From the NCBI GenBank assembly GCA_963762545.1, contig CAVXLC010000002.1, positions 868,001 through 932,000 of the forward strand: 64,000 bases of DNA, written 5' to 3'. The DNA comes from JABFSM01 sp963762545 (GTDB lineage: Bacteria > Gemmatimonadota > Gemmatimonadetes > Gemmatimonadales > GWC2-71-9). The position numbers and the translations under genes are program-made. The notes below the pieces were generated by a model, which was not told the origin of the DNA, did not search any database, and saw only the letters and a program-made list of their open reading frames with translations. Below are positions 1 to 7,984 of this stretch, piece by piece (position 1 is the first letter of the stretch; the number at the start of each line of letters is the position of its first letter).

Positions 1-1091
1 GCGTCGGCGGCGCGGTGCGCGATTGGCGGCTGGGGCTGTCGGATCAGGACGTGGATCTGGCCACCGGGGCGACACCGGAGCAGGTGATGGCCCTGTTTCC
101 GAGGACGGTGGCGGTGGGGGTGAAGTACGGTACCGTGGGGGTGCTCGACCGGCAGCGGCGGCTCCACGAGGTCACCACGTTCCGGCGCGACGTCTCGACC
201 GACGGACGCCACGCGGTGGTGGAGTACGGCGTCTCGATCGACGACGACCTGGCCCGGCGCGATTTCACCATCAACGCGCTGGCGTGGCATCCCTTCCGGC
301 ACGAGCTGCGCGATCCCTTCGGCGGCGCCGCGGACCTCGCCGCGGGTGTGGTGCGCGCGGTCGGGGAGCCGTCCCGGCGATTCGCCGAGGACTACCTGCG
401 GATTCTCCGGATGCTGCGGTTCGCGGCGCGCTTCGGATTTTCGATCGATCCGCCCACCTGGGAGGCGGCCCGCGCGGCGGCGCCCGAGCTGCGGGGCCTC
501 TCGGCCGAGCGGGTGCGCGACGAGTGGTTCAAGGGGCTCGAGACGGCGCGATCGGTGATCGGGCTGGCGCGCGCCTGGCAGGAGGTGGGGGCGGCCCGGG
601 TCTGGATGCCCGAGCTCGACGCCGCGGCGCCGGTCGTGGAACCGGTAACGGTTCGGGACCCGGTGGTGCTGACCGCCGCGCTCTGCCGCGCGGCGCCGGA
701 GGTGCTGGCTCGCCTCAAGGCATCCAACGCCGAGATCGGACGCGCAGAGGCGATGCACCGCGGGCCGCCGGAGCCCGATTCTGCCGAGCCGCTCGCGGTG
801 CGCCGCTGGCTCGCGACGGTGGGCGCCGCGGCCGATGATCTGATGCAGCTCGCCGGGGTTCGCCTCGGCAGCCGGCCGGCCTGGGCCCGGGCCGCGGAGC
901 AGAGCCGCGCGCGCGGGGAGCCGACCTCGCGCGGACACTTGGCGCTGACCGGCGACGATCTCCGCGCCGCGGGAGTGCCGGCCGGCCCGGAGATGGGGCG
1001 GTTGCTCGAGCGGATGCTCGAGGCGGTCCTCGAGGATCCGGCTCGCAACACCCGGGAAGCCCTGCTGGCGCTGGTCCAGTCATGGCGGTGA
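1..1091 (+). CDS. cca: CCA tRNA nucleotidyltransferase / poly(A) polymerase family, 5' end outside the window
   Basis: Adds or repairs the 3' CCA of tRNAs using CTP and ATP. The reading frame is open from base 3, and the first visible residues (VGGAVRDWRLG) are the G-G-x-V-R-D nucleotide-binding motif that lies close to the N-terminus of this family, so only a few N-terminal residues are missing. The metal-binding D-V-D follows (DQDVDLATG), then RRDFTINALAWHP and EDYLRILRMLRFAARFGF, all class II nucleotidyltransferase motifs. The C-terminal part is less conserved. Neither tRNA gene in this window that can be checked encodes a 3' CCA, which fits a need for this enzyme. The 3' end overlaps the next gene by 10 bases. 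Confidence 0.9.
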   Translation, partial: VGGAVRDWRLGLSDQDVDLATGATPEQVMALFPRTVAVGVKYGTVGVLDRQRRLHEVTTFRRDVSTDGRHAVVEYGVSIDDDLARRDFTINALAWHPFRHELRDPFGGAADLAAGVVRAVGEPSRRFAEDYLRILRMLRFAARFGFSIDPPTWEAARAAAPELRGLSAERVRDEWFKGLETARSVIGLARAWQEVGAARVWMPELDAAAPVVEPVTVRDPVVLTAALCRAAPEVLARLKASNAEIGRAEAMHRGPPEPDSAEPLAVRRWLATVGAAADDLMQLAGVRLGSRPAWARAAEQSRARGEPTSRGHLALTGDDLRAAGVPAGPEMGRLLERMLEAVLEDPARNTREALLALVQSWR

Positions 1092-1813
1092 GCCCGCTGA
1101 TGTTCGCCCTGGGCGCCGCCGCCGGAAACATCGTCGGGGCGCTGGCCGTGGTGCGCCAGGAACGGCGGAGCCTGGCCTTCATCGAGACCTGCCTCTCGTT
1201 CGGCGCGGGCTTCATGCTGGCCCTGGTGTTCATCGGGGTGTTGCCGGTCGTCTTTGCCCCGCAGGGCGGATCGCGGGCCGCCGCCGGGCTGGTTGTGCTG
1301 CTGGGGTACGTCCTGGTGCATGTGGCGCAGCACGTGATCACGCCCCATTTCCACTTCGGCGTGGAAACCCATCACGTGGGTCCGGAGGCGGGATACAGCG
1401 CCCTGTTCGGGCTCACGCTGCACGCCTTCTTCGACGGCGTCGCGATCGCGAGCGGATTCCTGGTGTCCTGGGGCCTGGGCGTCGCATTCTTCCTGGGCGT
1501 GATGCTCCACAAGCTGCCGGAGGGAGTCACGGTGTCGAGCATCATGCTGGCGAGCGGGCTGGGGCGCGCCCGCGCCGTCGCCGCGGGCGTGACCCTGGGC
1601 GTCGCGACCATCCTCGGCGTGGTGGTCACCGAGATGGTGGCGCCGCTGGTGCAGTACGGCCTGGCGCTGGCCGCGGGGGTCACGCTGTACGTGGCCGCGT
1701 CCAACCTGGTCCCCGAGATCCAGCGGGGCCGGCGCGCCGTGACCACGCTGGCGTTCCTGGGCGGCGCGGCGGCCCTGGTGCTCCTCCGGTCCCTGGCCGG
1801 CAACGGGAGCTGA
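1082..1813 (+). CDS. ZIP-family divalent metal transporter
   Basis: Inner-membrane importer of zinc or a related divalent metal (ZIP/ZupT family). The protein has 243 residues and about eight hydrophobic segments. The two signature helices are visible: HAFFDGVAIASGF and HKLPEGVTVSSIM, whose His, Asp and Glu residues form the binuclear metal site. A histidine-rich stretch (HVAQHVITPHFHFGVETHH) lies between early helices, where ZIP proteins carry a metal-binding loop. The ATG lies inside the end of cca, so translation is probably coupled. Substrate specificity cannot be read from the sequence. Confidence 0.88.
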   Translation: MAVSPLMFALGAAAGNIVGALAVVRQERRSLAFIETCLSFGAGFMLALVFIGVLPVVFAPQGGSRAAAGLVVLLGYVLVHVAQHVITPHFHFGVETHHVGPEAGYSALFGLTLHAFFDGVAIASGFLVSWGLGVAFFLGVMLHKLPEGVTVSSIMLASGLGRARAVAAGVTLGVATILGVVVTEMVAPLVQYGLALAAGVTLYVAASNLVPEIQRGRRAVTTLAFLGGAAALVLLRSLAGNGS

Positions 1814-1819
1814 TCCGCG

Positions 1820-3127
1820 GTGGACGAGCCCGAACTCTTCTCCACCCCCGCGCCGCTGGCGGCCCGGATGCGGCCGGGGAGCCTCCCCGAGTTCGCGGGG
1901 CAGGAGCACCTGCTGGCGCCGGGCCGCGCGCTCGGCGATGCGCTCCGCCGGGGTGATCTCGGCAGCGCGATCCTCTGGGGACCTCCCGGTACCGGCAAGA
2001 CCTCGCTGGCCCACTTGATCGCCCAGCACACCGGGCGCGCCTTCGTCGGGTTCAGCGCCGTGACCGAGGGCGTGCAGCGGGTTCGCGAGATCATCAAGGA
2101 GGCGGAGGAGCGCCGCCGGCTGGGCCGCGGGACGATTCTCTTCTGCGACGAGATCCACCGCTTCAACCGGGCGCAGCAGGACGCCTTCCTGCCGCACGTG
2201 GAGCGCGGCACCGTCACGCTCATCGGCGCCACCACGGAGAATCCCAGCTTCAGCCTGAACGCGGCCCTGCTCAGCCGCTGCCAGGTGTTCGTGCTGCAGC
2301 CCCTCACCCCCGCCGACATCGAAAAAGTGGTCCGTGCCGCGCTCACCCAGCCGGACCGCGGACTCGGCGCCCTCGGGCTCGCGGTCGAGCCCGAGGCCAT
2401 CGGGTGGCTGGCGGTCCAGGCGGACGGCGACGCCCGGCGGGCGCTCAACGCGCTGGAAGCGGCGGCGCTCCAGGTCGGGCAGGGCGGCGCCATCAGCCTC
2501 GCCGTGATGGCCGAGGCATTCGCCCGGCGGGTTCCCAAATACGACCAGTCGGGCGAGGAGCACTTCAATCTCCTCTCGGCGTATCACAAGTCGCTTCGGG
2601 GCAGCGATCCGCAGGGCGCCTTGTACTGGATGGCCCGGATGCTCGAAGGCGGAGAGGATCCGCTGGTCCTGTTCCGCCGCGCCATCGCGATGGCCGCGGA
2701 GGACATCGGCCTGGCGGATCCGCAGGCGCTCCCGCTGGCGGTCGCGGCGCGAGAGGCGTTTCGCCAGCTGGGCCCCCCGGAGGGCTACCTGCCGCTGGCG
2801 GAGATGACCATCTACCTCGCCACCGCGCCCAAATCGAACAGCGTCGTCAAGGCGCTCGGCGCCGCCCTGGAGCTGGCGCGGGAGACGCCGGCCGAACCGG
2901 TGCCGGTCCACCTGCGCAACGCACCGACTGCGTTGATGAAGCAGCTGGGGTACGGGGCGGAATATCGCTACGCCCACGACTACCCCGGGCACTTCGTGAA
3001 GCAGGAGTACCTTCCCGCACCGCTCGCCGATCGGGAGCTCTATGCCCCGGGCATCCTGGGCTACGAACGGAAGGTGGCGGAGCGCATGGCCTGGTGGCGC
3101 AAGCTCGGGGAAGGCGAGAAGGAGTGA
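1820..3127 (+). CDS. rarA: Replication-associated recombination protein A (RarA/MgsA), AAA+ ATPase
   Basis: Clamp-loader-like AAA+ ATPase acting at stalled replication forks. Walker A is GPPGTGKT at about residues 54-61, Walker B/DEAH-like is LFCDEIHRFNRAQQDAFLPHVE at about 109-130, and sensor 1 is IGATTENPSF. The C-terminal half has the MgsA-type features of the family (LLSAYHKSLRGSDPQGALYW, then RRAIAMAAEDIGLADPQA). At 435 residues the length is typical. The start is the GTG at 1820, 6 bases after the transporter gene; an alternative would truncate the conserved N-terminus. Confidence 0.95.
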   Translation: MDEPELFSTPAPLAARMRPGSLPEFAGQEHLLAPGRALGDALRRGDLGSAILWGPPGTGKTSLAHLIAQHTGRAFVGFSAVTEGVQRVREIIKEAEERRRLGRGTILFCDEIHRFNRAQQDAFLPHVERGTVTLIGATTENPSFSLNAALLSRCQVFVLQPLTPADIEKVVRAALTQPDRGLGALGLAVEPEAIGWLAVQADGDARRALNALEAAALQVGQGGAISLAVMAEAFARRVPKYDQSGEEHFNLLSAYHKSLRGSDPQGALYWMARMLEGGEDPLVLFRRAIAMAAEDIGLADPQALPLAVAAREAFRQLGPPEGYLPLAEMTIYLATAPKSNSVVKALGAALELARETPAEPVPVHLRNAPTALMKQLGYGAEYRYAHDYPGHFVKQEYLPAPLADRELYAPGILGYERKVAERMAWWRKLGEGEKE

Positions 3128-3128
3128 T

Positions 3129-3134
3129 TATCTT
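3129..3134 (+). promoter_or_regulatory. Possible -10 element upstream of hflX
   Basis: TATCTT lies just after the rarA stop codon and about 50 bases before the TTG start of hflX. It matches the hexamer found in front of the asparaginase gene at 17748. No convincing -35 is visible, so this is a weak call for a promoter inside the gap between rarA and hflX. Confidence 0.3.
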
Positions 3135-3182
3135 TGCAGGGAGCGACGCACACCCTGAACCACGAGGCCGACCATCCGAGAA

Positions 3183-4454
3183 TTGATCACGGTCCAGCCG
3201 CCCACCGAGAAGGCATTGCTGGTGGCGGTGTCACGCAAGGGATCCCGCGCGGTCTCACAGGTCCAGGAGCATCTCGACGAGCTGGCGCGCCTGGTGGATA
3301 CGGCGGGCGCCTCGGTGGTGGGGCGGCTGACCCAGCAGGTGGCGGCGCCGAGTCCCGCCACGCTGCTGGGTGAGGGCAAGGTCGAGGAGCTCAAGGCGTT
3401 GGTGCAGGACACCAGCGCCACCCTGGCCGTGTTCGATGAAGAGCTGACGCCGGTGCAGGGCGCCAACCTGGAGCGCGAGCTGGGAATCCGGGTGATGGAC
3501 CGGGCCGAGGTCATCCTGGACATCTTCTCCACCCGGGCGCGCACCGCGGAGGCCAAACTGCAGGTAGAGCTGGCCCAGCTCGAATATCTGCTGCCCCGGC
3601 TGACCCGCATGTGGACCCACTTGTCCCGAATCCGCGGCGGCATCGGGTTGCGGGGCCCCGGCGAAACTCAGCTGGAAACCGACCGTCGGATGATCCGCCA
3701 GAAGATCCAGCACCATCGCGGGAAACTGCAGGACGTGGCCCGGCACCGGGAAACCCTCCGGGGCGGGCGCCAGAGGCTGCTCCACGCGTCCCTGGTCGGC
3801 TACACCAACGCCGGCAAGTCGAGCGTGCTGCGGGCCCTCACGGGGGATCACGACATCTTCGTGGAAGACCGGCTGTTCGCCACGCTGGATACGCTCACCC
3901 GCGAGGTGGACGTGGGCGACGGGGTGCGCGGACGGGTCACCGACACGGTGGGATTCATCCGCAAACTGCCCCACCATCTGGTGGCGAGCTTCCGGGCCAC
4001 CCTCGAGGAAGCCCGCGAGGCCGACGTCCTGCTCCACATCATCGATGCCAGCCACCCGGAGTGGGAGGAGCAGGTGGCCGTCGTCGAGGAGGTGCTGGCG
4101 GAGCTGGACCTGGCCGACCGGCCGGTCGTCATGGTGTTCAACAAGATCGACCTGCTGCCCGATCCGACCGGCTTCGCCCAGCGGATCAGCCAGATCTACC
4201 CGGGCGCGGTGTTCGCGACGACGATGCGGACCGACGGGGTGGAGGCACTCAAGGCCGCGCTCCGGGAACGGGCCCGCGAAGGCCGGCCCACGATGCGGGT
4301 GGTGATCCCGGAGGGAGACGGCGCGCGGCTCGCGGCGGTCTACCGGGCCGGTGAGGTGCTGGCCCGCGAGCACACCGACGAGGGCGTGGTGCTCACCGTG
4401 CGGATGGAAGGCTGGCGGGCCCGGCAGCTCAGCAGCACCAACGGGGCCGCGTGA
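3183..4454 (+). CDS. hflX: GTPase HflX
   Basis: Ribosome-associated GTPase that splits or rescues stalled ribosomes under stress. The N-terminal HflX domain includes LGIRVMDRAEVILDIFSTRA and the family hallmark GGIGLRGPGETQLETDRR (about residues 150-170). The G domain follows: G1 GYTNAGKSS (about 204-212), G3 DTVGFIRKLPHHLVASF, and G4 NKID. At 423 residues it is full length. The start is TTG at 3183; the conserved region begins soon after. The gene follows rarA with a 55-base gap and overlaps the next gene by 4 bases. Confidence 0.95.
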   Translation: MITVQPPTEKALLVAVSRKGSRAVSQVQEHLDELARLVDTAGASVVGRLTQQVAAPSPATLLGEGKVEELKALVQDTSATLAVFDEELTPVQGANLERELGIRVMDRAEVILDIFSTRARTAEAKLQVELAQLEYLLPRLTRMWTHLSRIRGGIGLRGPGETQLETDRRMIRQKIQHHRGKLQDVARHRETLRGGRQRLLHASLVGYTNAGKSSVLRALTGDHDIFVEDRLFATLDTLTREVDVGDGVRGRVTDTVGFIRKLPHHLVASFRATLEEAREADVLLHIIDASHPEWEEQVAVVEEVLAELDLADRPVVMVFNKIDLLPDPTGFAQRISQIYPGAVFATTMRTDGVEALKAALRERAREGRPTMRVVIPEGDGARLAAVYRAGEVLAREHTDEGVVLTVRMEGWRARQLSSTNGAA

Positions 4455-5530
4455 GAGAACCCACCGACCTGTTCGTGCGGAAGCCGGGCATTACCGGACG
4501 CAAGATCCGGTTTGCCCTGGTGGGCTGCGGGCGCATCTCGGCCAATCACTTCGAGGCCATCGCGGCGCACGCCGAGGAGGCGGAGCTGGTGGGCGTGGCC
4601 GACCTGGATCCCGCGGCACTGGAGCGCGCCCGGACCCGGACCGGCGCGCCGGGCTTCCCCTCGCTCGAGGCGCTGCTCGCGGGCGCGGATCCGGACCTCG
4701 TGATCCTGGCCACGCCGAGCGGGCTGCACGCCCAGCAGGCCATCCGGGTCGCGGACGCGGGCCGGCACGTCATGACCGAGAAGCCGATGGCCACTCGCTG
4801 GCAGGACGGCAAGGCAATGGTCCAGGCCTGCGACGAGGCCGGGGTGCATCTTTTCGTCGTCAAGCAGAACCGGCGCAATCCGACGCTTCAGCTGCTGAAG
4901 CGGGCCGTGGAGGCCAGGCGCTTCGGCAAGATCTGCATGGTGACCGTCAACGTCTTCTGGAGCCGGCCCCAGTCCTACTACGACAGCGCGGCGTGGCGGG
5001 GCACCTGGGAATTCGACGGCGGCGCGTTCATGAACCAGGCCAGCCACTACGTGGACATGCTCGACTGGCTCATCGGGCCGGTGGAGAGCGTGCAGGCGTA
5101 TACCGCCACGCTGCTCCGCAACATCGAGGTCGAGGACACCGGAGTGCTGGCGCTGCGGTGGCGCGCCGGCACCCTGGGCTCGCTCAACGTGACGATGTTG
5201 ACCTACCCCAAGAACCTCGAGGGATCGATCACTGTCCTGGGCGAGAAGGGCACTGTCCGGGTCGGTGGCATGGCGGTGAACCAGATCGAGCACTGGGAGT
5301 TCGAGGGCCGGGACCCGATGGACGACGAGGTGGAGCAGGCCAGCTACGACACGATGTCGGTGTACGGCCACGGGCACCCCCGCTACTACCAGAACGTGAT
5401 CCAGACCCTGCGGGGCGCGGCCGCGCCCGACACCGACGGCCGGGAGGGGCTGCACTCGCTGGAACTCCTGATTGCCACCTACCTCTCCGCGCGCGACGGC
5501 CGGCGGGTCGCCCTGCCGCTGGAGTATTGA
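4451..5530 (+). CDS. Gfo/Idh/MocA oxidoreductase, WlbA/WbpB-like (UDP-GlcNAcA 3-dehydrogenase type)
   Basis: NAD-dependent sugar dehydrogenase, probably oxidising C3 of a UDP-N-acetylglucuronate type sugar. The N-terminal Rossmann fold starts with FALVGCGRISANHFEAI, followed by the catalytic-lysine motif EKPMA (about residues 112-116). The block with QNRRNP and LQLLKRA, and the later YYDSAAWRGTWEFDGGAFMN, resemble the WlbA/WbpB branch of the family. At 359 residues it is full length. The GTG start overlaps the hflX stop (GTGA). The glycan genes immediately downstream support a role in surface polysaccharide. The substrate is inferred and could be another nucleotide sugar. Confidence 0.72.
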   Translation: MREPTDLFVRKPGITGRKIRFALVGCGRISANHFEAIAAHAEEAELVGVADLDPAALERARTRTGAPGFPSLEALLAGADPDLVILATPSGLHAQQAIRVADAGRHVMTEKPMATRWQDGKAMVQACDEAGVHLFVVKQNRRNPTLQLLKRAVEARRFGKICMVTVNVFWSRPQSYYDSAAWRGTWEFDGGAFMNQASHYVDMLDWLIGPVESVQAYTATLLRNIEVEDTGVLALRWRAGTLGSLNVTMLTYPKNLEGSITVLGEKGTVRVGGMAVNQIEHWEFEGRDPMDDEVEQASYDTMSVYGHGHPRYYQNVIQTLRGAAAPDTDGREGLHSLELLIATYLSARDGRRVALPLEY

Positions 5531-5543
5531 GCCCGGCGCCGCG

Positions 5544-5585
5544 GCGGATGTTCCGGGGGCCGGTGCGATGACCGGCCGCATCCGC
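5544..5585 (+). terminator. Two-tier inverted repeat after the WlbA-like gene (possible terminator or RNA switch)
   Basis: The inner stem is GGCCGGT (5558-5564) with ACCGGCC (5571-5577) around a 6-base loop. The outer stem is GCGGATG (5544-5550) with CATCCGC (5579-5585). All 14 pairs are perfect, interrupted by 7 unpaired bases on the left and 1 on the right. No T-run follows, so it is not a textbook intrinsic terminator. It lies 14 bases after the stop codon and separates the hflX operon from the glycan genes. Confidence 0.45.
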
Positions 5586-5659
5586 TTCCGGAGTGGACAT
5601 CTGACACAGCAGTGGCACTGGTACCTTCCGGTGCTTCGGATCGCGGTGGGGTGGCCCGA

Positions 5660-6634
5660 ATGATCGTGGTCACTGGCGCCGGCGGATTCGTCGGCACGGT
5701 TCTGTGCCAGGCGCTGGTGAGCGCCGGCGCCCCGGTCAGGGAGGTGCGGCGCGCCGGTGCGCCACCGCCGGTGGACGGTCTTGAACGGGCCGAAATCCCC
5801 GATCTGGAGCGCGGTGCGCTGGCCCGGGCTTTTGCCGGAGCCGATGTCGTGGTGCACCTGGCTGGATGCGCGCACCGGCTTCGTGAAGATCGGGGCGATC
5901 CGCTCGCCGCCTTCCGCCGGGCGAACGTCGAAGGCACTCGGGCCGTCGTCGAAGCGGCGGCCGATGTCGGCGTGCGGCGGGTCCTGGTGGCGAGCTCGGT
6001 CAAGGCGGTGGGCGAGGCCACTCAGGTTCCCTGGACCGAATCGACCCCGCCGGCGCCGCTTTGCCCCTACGGCGTGAGCAAGCTGGAGTCGGAGCGGGCG
6101 GCGTTTGCCACCGGCGCCGAACGGGGCGTCGAGACCGTGGTGATGCGACTCCCCGTGGTCTATGGTCCGGGCGCGCCCGCCAACGTGCTCCGGCTGGTGG
6201 CGCTGGTGAATCGGGGACTGCCGCTCCCCTTCGCTGGGATCGATAATCGCCGCAGCATGCTGTCGACCGGCAACCTGGTGGCCGCGGTGCGCGCCCTCGC
6301 CGGGACGCACGGACTCGACGGTGAGGTATTCTTTGTGGCCGATGGCATAGATCTCTCGACGCCCGAGCTGATCCGCACCATCGCCGCCGGTCTGGGCCGC
6401 CGGGCGCGTCTCTTCCGGATATCGCCCCGACTCTTCCGGGCCGGCGGAAAGATCGGCGACGGGATCAGCCGCGTGGTCCGGTGCCCGGTGACCAGCGCGG
6501 AAGTCCAGCGGCTGACCGGATCCCTCGTCGTCTCCATCGCCAAGCTGGTCGAATGGACCGGATTCCATCCGCCGGAAACACCCGAGGCCGGCTGGCGCGC
6601 GGTGGCGCGGTGGTTCCTGGAGCGGCCTCGATGA
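5660..6634 (+). CDS. NAD-dependent epimerase/dehydratase (extended SDR), nucleotide-sugar type
   Basis: Probably reduces or epimerises a nucleotide sugar for a surface glycan. The extended-SDR features are present: TGAGGFVG at residues 6-13, the substrate-loop region VDTLD-like segments, and the catalytic YGVSK (Y-x3-K) at about 137. The following gene is a WbpL-type transferase, and epimerase-transferase pairs of this sort (WbpV/WbpL in Pseudomonas) make and load FucNAc or QuiNAc. The chosen start is ATG 5660, placed directly before the Rossmann strand (MIVVTGAGG) with a G-rich stretch upstream; GTG 5651 is an alternative. The stop overlaps the next ATG (ATGA). Confidence 0.78.
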   Translation: MIVVTGAGGFVGTVLCQALVSAGAPVREVRRAGAPPPVDGLERAEIPDLERGALARAFAGADVVVHLAGCAHRLREDRGDPLAAFRRANVEGTRAVVEAAADVGVRRVLVASSVKAVGEATQVPWTESTPPAPLCPYGVSKLESERAAFATGAERGVETVVMRLPVVYGPGAPANVLRLVALVNRGLPLPFAGIDNRRSMLSTGNLVAAVRALAGTHGLDGEVFFVADGIDLSTPELIRTIAAGLGRRARLFRISPRLFRAGGKIGDGISRVVRCPVTSAEVQRLTGSLVVSIAKLVEWTGFHPPETPEAGWRAVARWFLERPR

Positions 6635-7641
6635 TCGGGTTCGCGCTGGTCACGCTGGTGCTGGCGCTCCTCGCAAGCTGGTGGGGGACTGGCCGGCTGC
6701 GCCGCTTCCCCATGGCGCGGGCGCGGCTCGACATTCCCAACGAGCCCAGCGCGCACTCCAGCCCGCCGCGCGGGGGCGGCGTGGCCATCGTCGTGGTGGT
6801 GCTGGCGGGAATCCTGGCGGGCGCCGCGGGCGGTTGGGTGCGCGACAGCACCGCGGTGGCCCTGGTGCCCTCGGGCGCGGCGGTGGCGCTGGTGAGCTGG
6901 CTCGACGATCGCCGCCGGGGGATGCCGCGCCGGGTCCGGCTGCTGGGGCATCTCGCGGCGGCCGCGTGGGTGGTGTACTGCTTTGGCCCGGTGGAGGCGC
7001 TGGTCCTCCCCGGGCCGCCGTGGCTGGGCGGCCTCGGTGCCGTCCTCTCGGTGCTGGGCATCGCGTGGATCACCAATCTCTTCAATTTCATGGACGGCAT
7101 CGACGGACTCGTCGCGGGCGAGGCGCTTACCGTCGGCCTGGCGGCGCTGCTGCTCTGCTGGCGGGTCGACGATCTGGAGCCCACCTGGCTCGCGGCGCTG
7201 GTGGTGGTTGCCACCGCGGGATTCCTGCCGTGGAACTGGCATCCGGCCCGGATCTTTCTCGGCGACGTCGGCTCGGTCTTCCTGGGGTTCATCCTCGCGT
7301 CGCTGGCCGTGCTGACCGGCCAGCGCGGCGACATCCCGGCCGCCGGTTGGCTGGTGCTGCTGGCTGTGTTCGTGCTGGATGCGACGTTCACGCTGTTCCG
7401 ACGCTGGGCGCGGGGAGAGCGCGGGCTCGAGGCGCACCGGAACCACGCCTGCCAGCGCGCGGTCCAGGCGGGACTCACCCACGCGCAAGTGAGCGGTACC
7501 GTGATGGCGGTAAACGGCCTGCTGGCGCTGCTGGTCTGGTGGGCCGTGGCGCGTCCCCACTGGGCGGTGGCGGCCTATGGCGCCGCGCTGCTGCTGGTGC
7601 TGGCGCTGTACCTCCGCGTGGGGCGCGCGCTCCCCATGTAA
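6631..7641 (+). CDS. WbpL/WecA-type polyprenyl-phosphate sugar-1-phosphate transferase (glycosyltransferase family 4 membrane type)
   Basis: Starts glycan assembly by moving a sugar-1-phosphate from a UDP sugar onto undecaprenyl phosphate at the inner membrane. The protein has 336 residues with about ten membrane segments. The family signatures are in order: PPRGGG near residue 48, the metal-binding DD in SWLDDRRRG (about 90), NLFNFMDGIDG (about 149), FLGDVGSVFLGF (about 209), and HRNHACQRAV, which matches WbpL rather than the WecA HHHLHHR motif. It is translationally coupled to the epimerase (ATGA overlap). The sugar is inferred to be QuiNAc, FucNAc or GlcNAc. Confidence 0.85.
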   Translation: MIGFALVTLVLALLASWWGTGRLRRFPMARARLDIPNEPSAHSSPPRGGGVAIVVVVLAGILAGAAGGWVRDSTAVALVPSGAAVALVSWLDDRRRGMPRRVRLLGHLAAAAWVVYCFGPVEALVLPGPPWLGGLGAVLSVLGIAWITNLFNFMDGIDGLVAGEALTVGLAALLLCWRVDDLEPTWLAALVVVATAGFLPWNWHPARIFLGDVGSVFLGFILASLAVLTGQRGDIPAAGWLVLLAVFVLDATFTLFRRWARGERGLEAHRNHACQRAVQAGLTHAQVSGTVMAVNGLLALLVWWAVARPHWAVAAYGAALLLVLALYLRVGRALPM

Positions 7642-7984
7642 AACGGCGTCCCGCCCTGTGCGATACCGGGGCGACGCTGTATCATTCCCGCCGTTCCCAC
7701 GCCAGGCGAACGGATGACCCGTCGCGCTGAACAGCGTTTCGAGGTGCGGATTCTCGCGGCGGTCGCGCGGCAGGCGGGCCCTTTGCTGATCGGCGTGACG
7801 TCCGCAGCCGTCAGGGCCGTGGTCCTCGTCGCGGTCGCGGATACCCCGGCCCCGCGAGGTCCAGCGATCCTCGCCATCGGGAAGCCCGAATCCAAGCGTT
7901 GCCACGTGGCGCCGGGCCCTCCGGTACTGGCCGTACGAGTCGACGCTCGGTTCCTCACCCGGTAGGAAGGCCGGCGGACAGCGG
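7642..7984 (+). other. 343-base gap between the transferase and flippase genes, no supported gene
   Basis: An 83-codon frame (7714-7965) exists, but it has a weak ribosome site, lower third-position GC than its neighbours and no recognisable sequence. Weak complementarity (GCGTC near 7650 with GACGC near 7672) might form a terminator for the transferase gene but is interrupted. The region presumably also holds the promoter for the flippase gene; I could not locate it. Confidence 0.4.

Noticed and set aside
392..2992. An 866-codon open frame on the minus strand opposite cca, ZIP and rarA
   Set aside because: It is a by-product of very high GC: its translation is Arg/Gly/Pro-rich with no domain, and the plus-strand genes are unmistakable.
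7714..7965. An 83-codon frame between the initiating transferase and flippase genes
   Set aside because: Weak ribosome site, lower third-position GC than neighbours and no recognisable feature; left as part of the gap.
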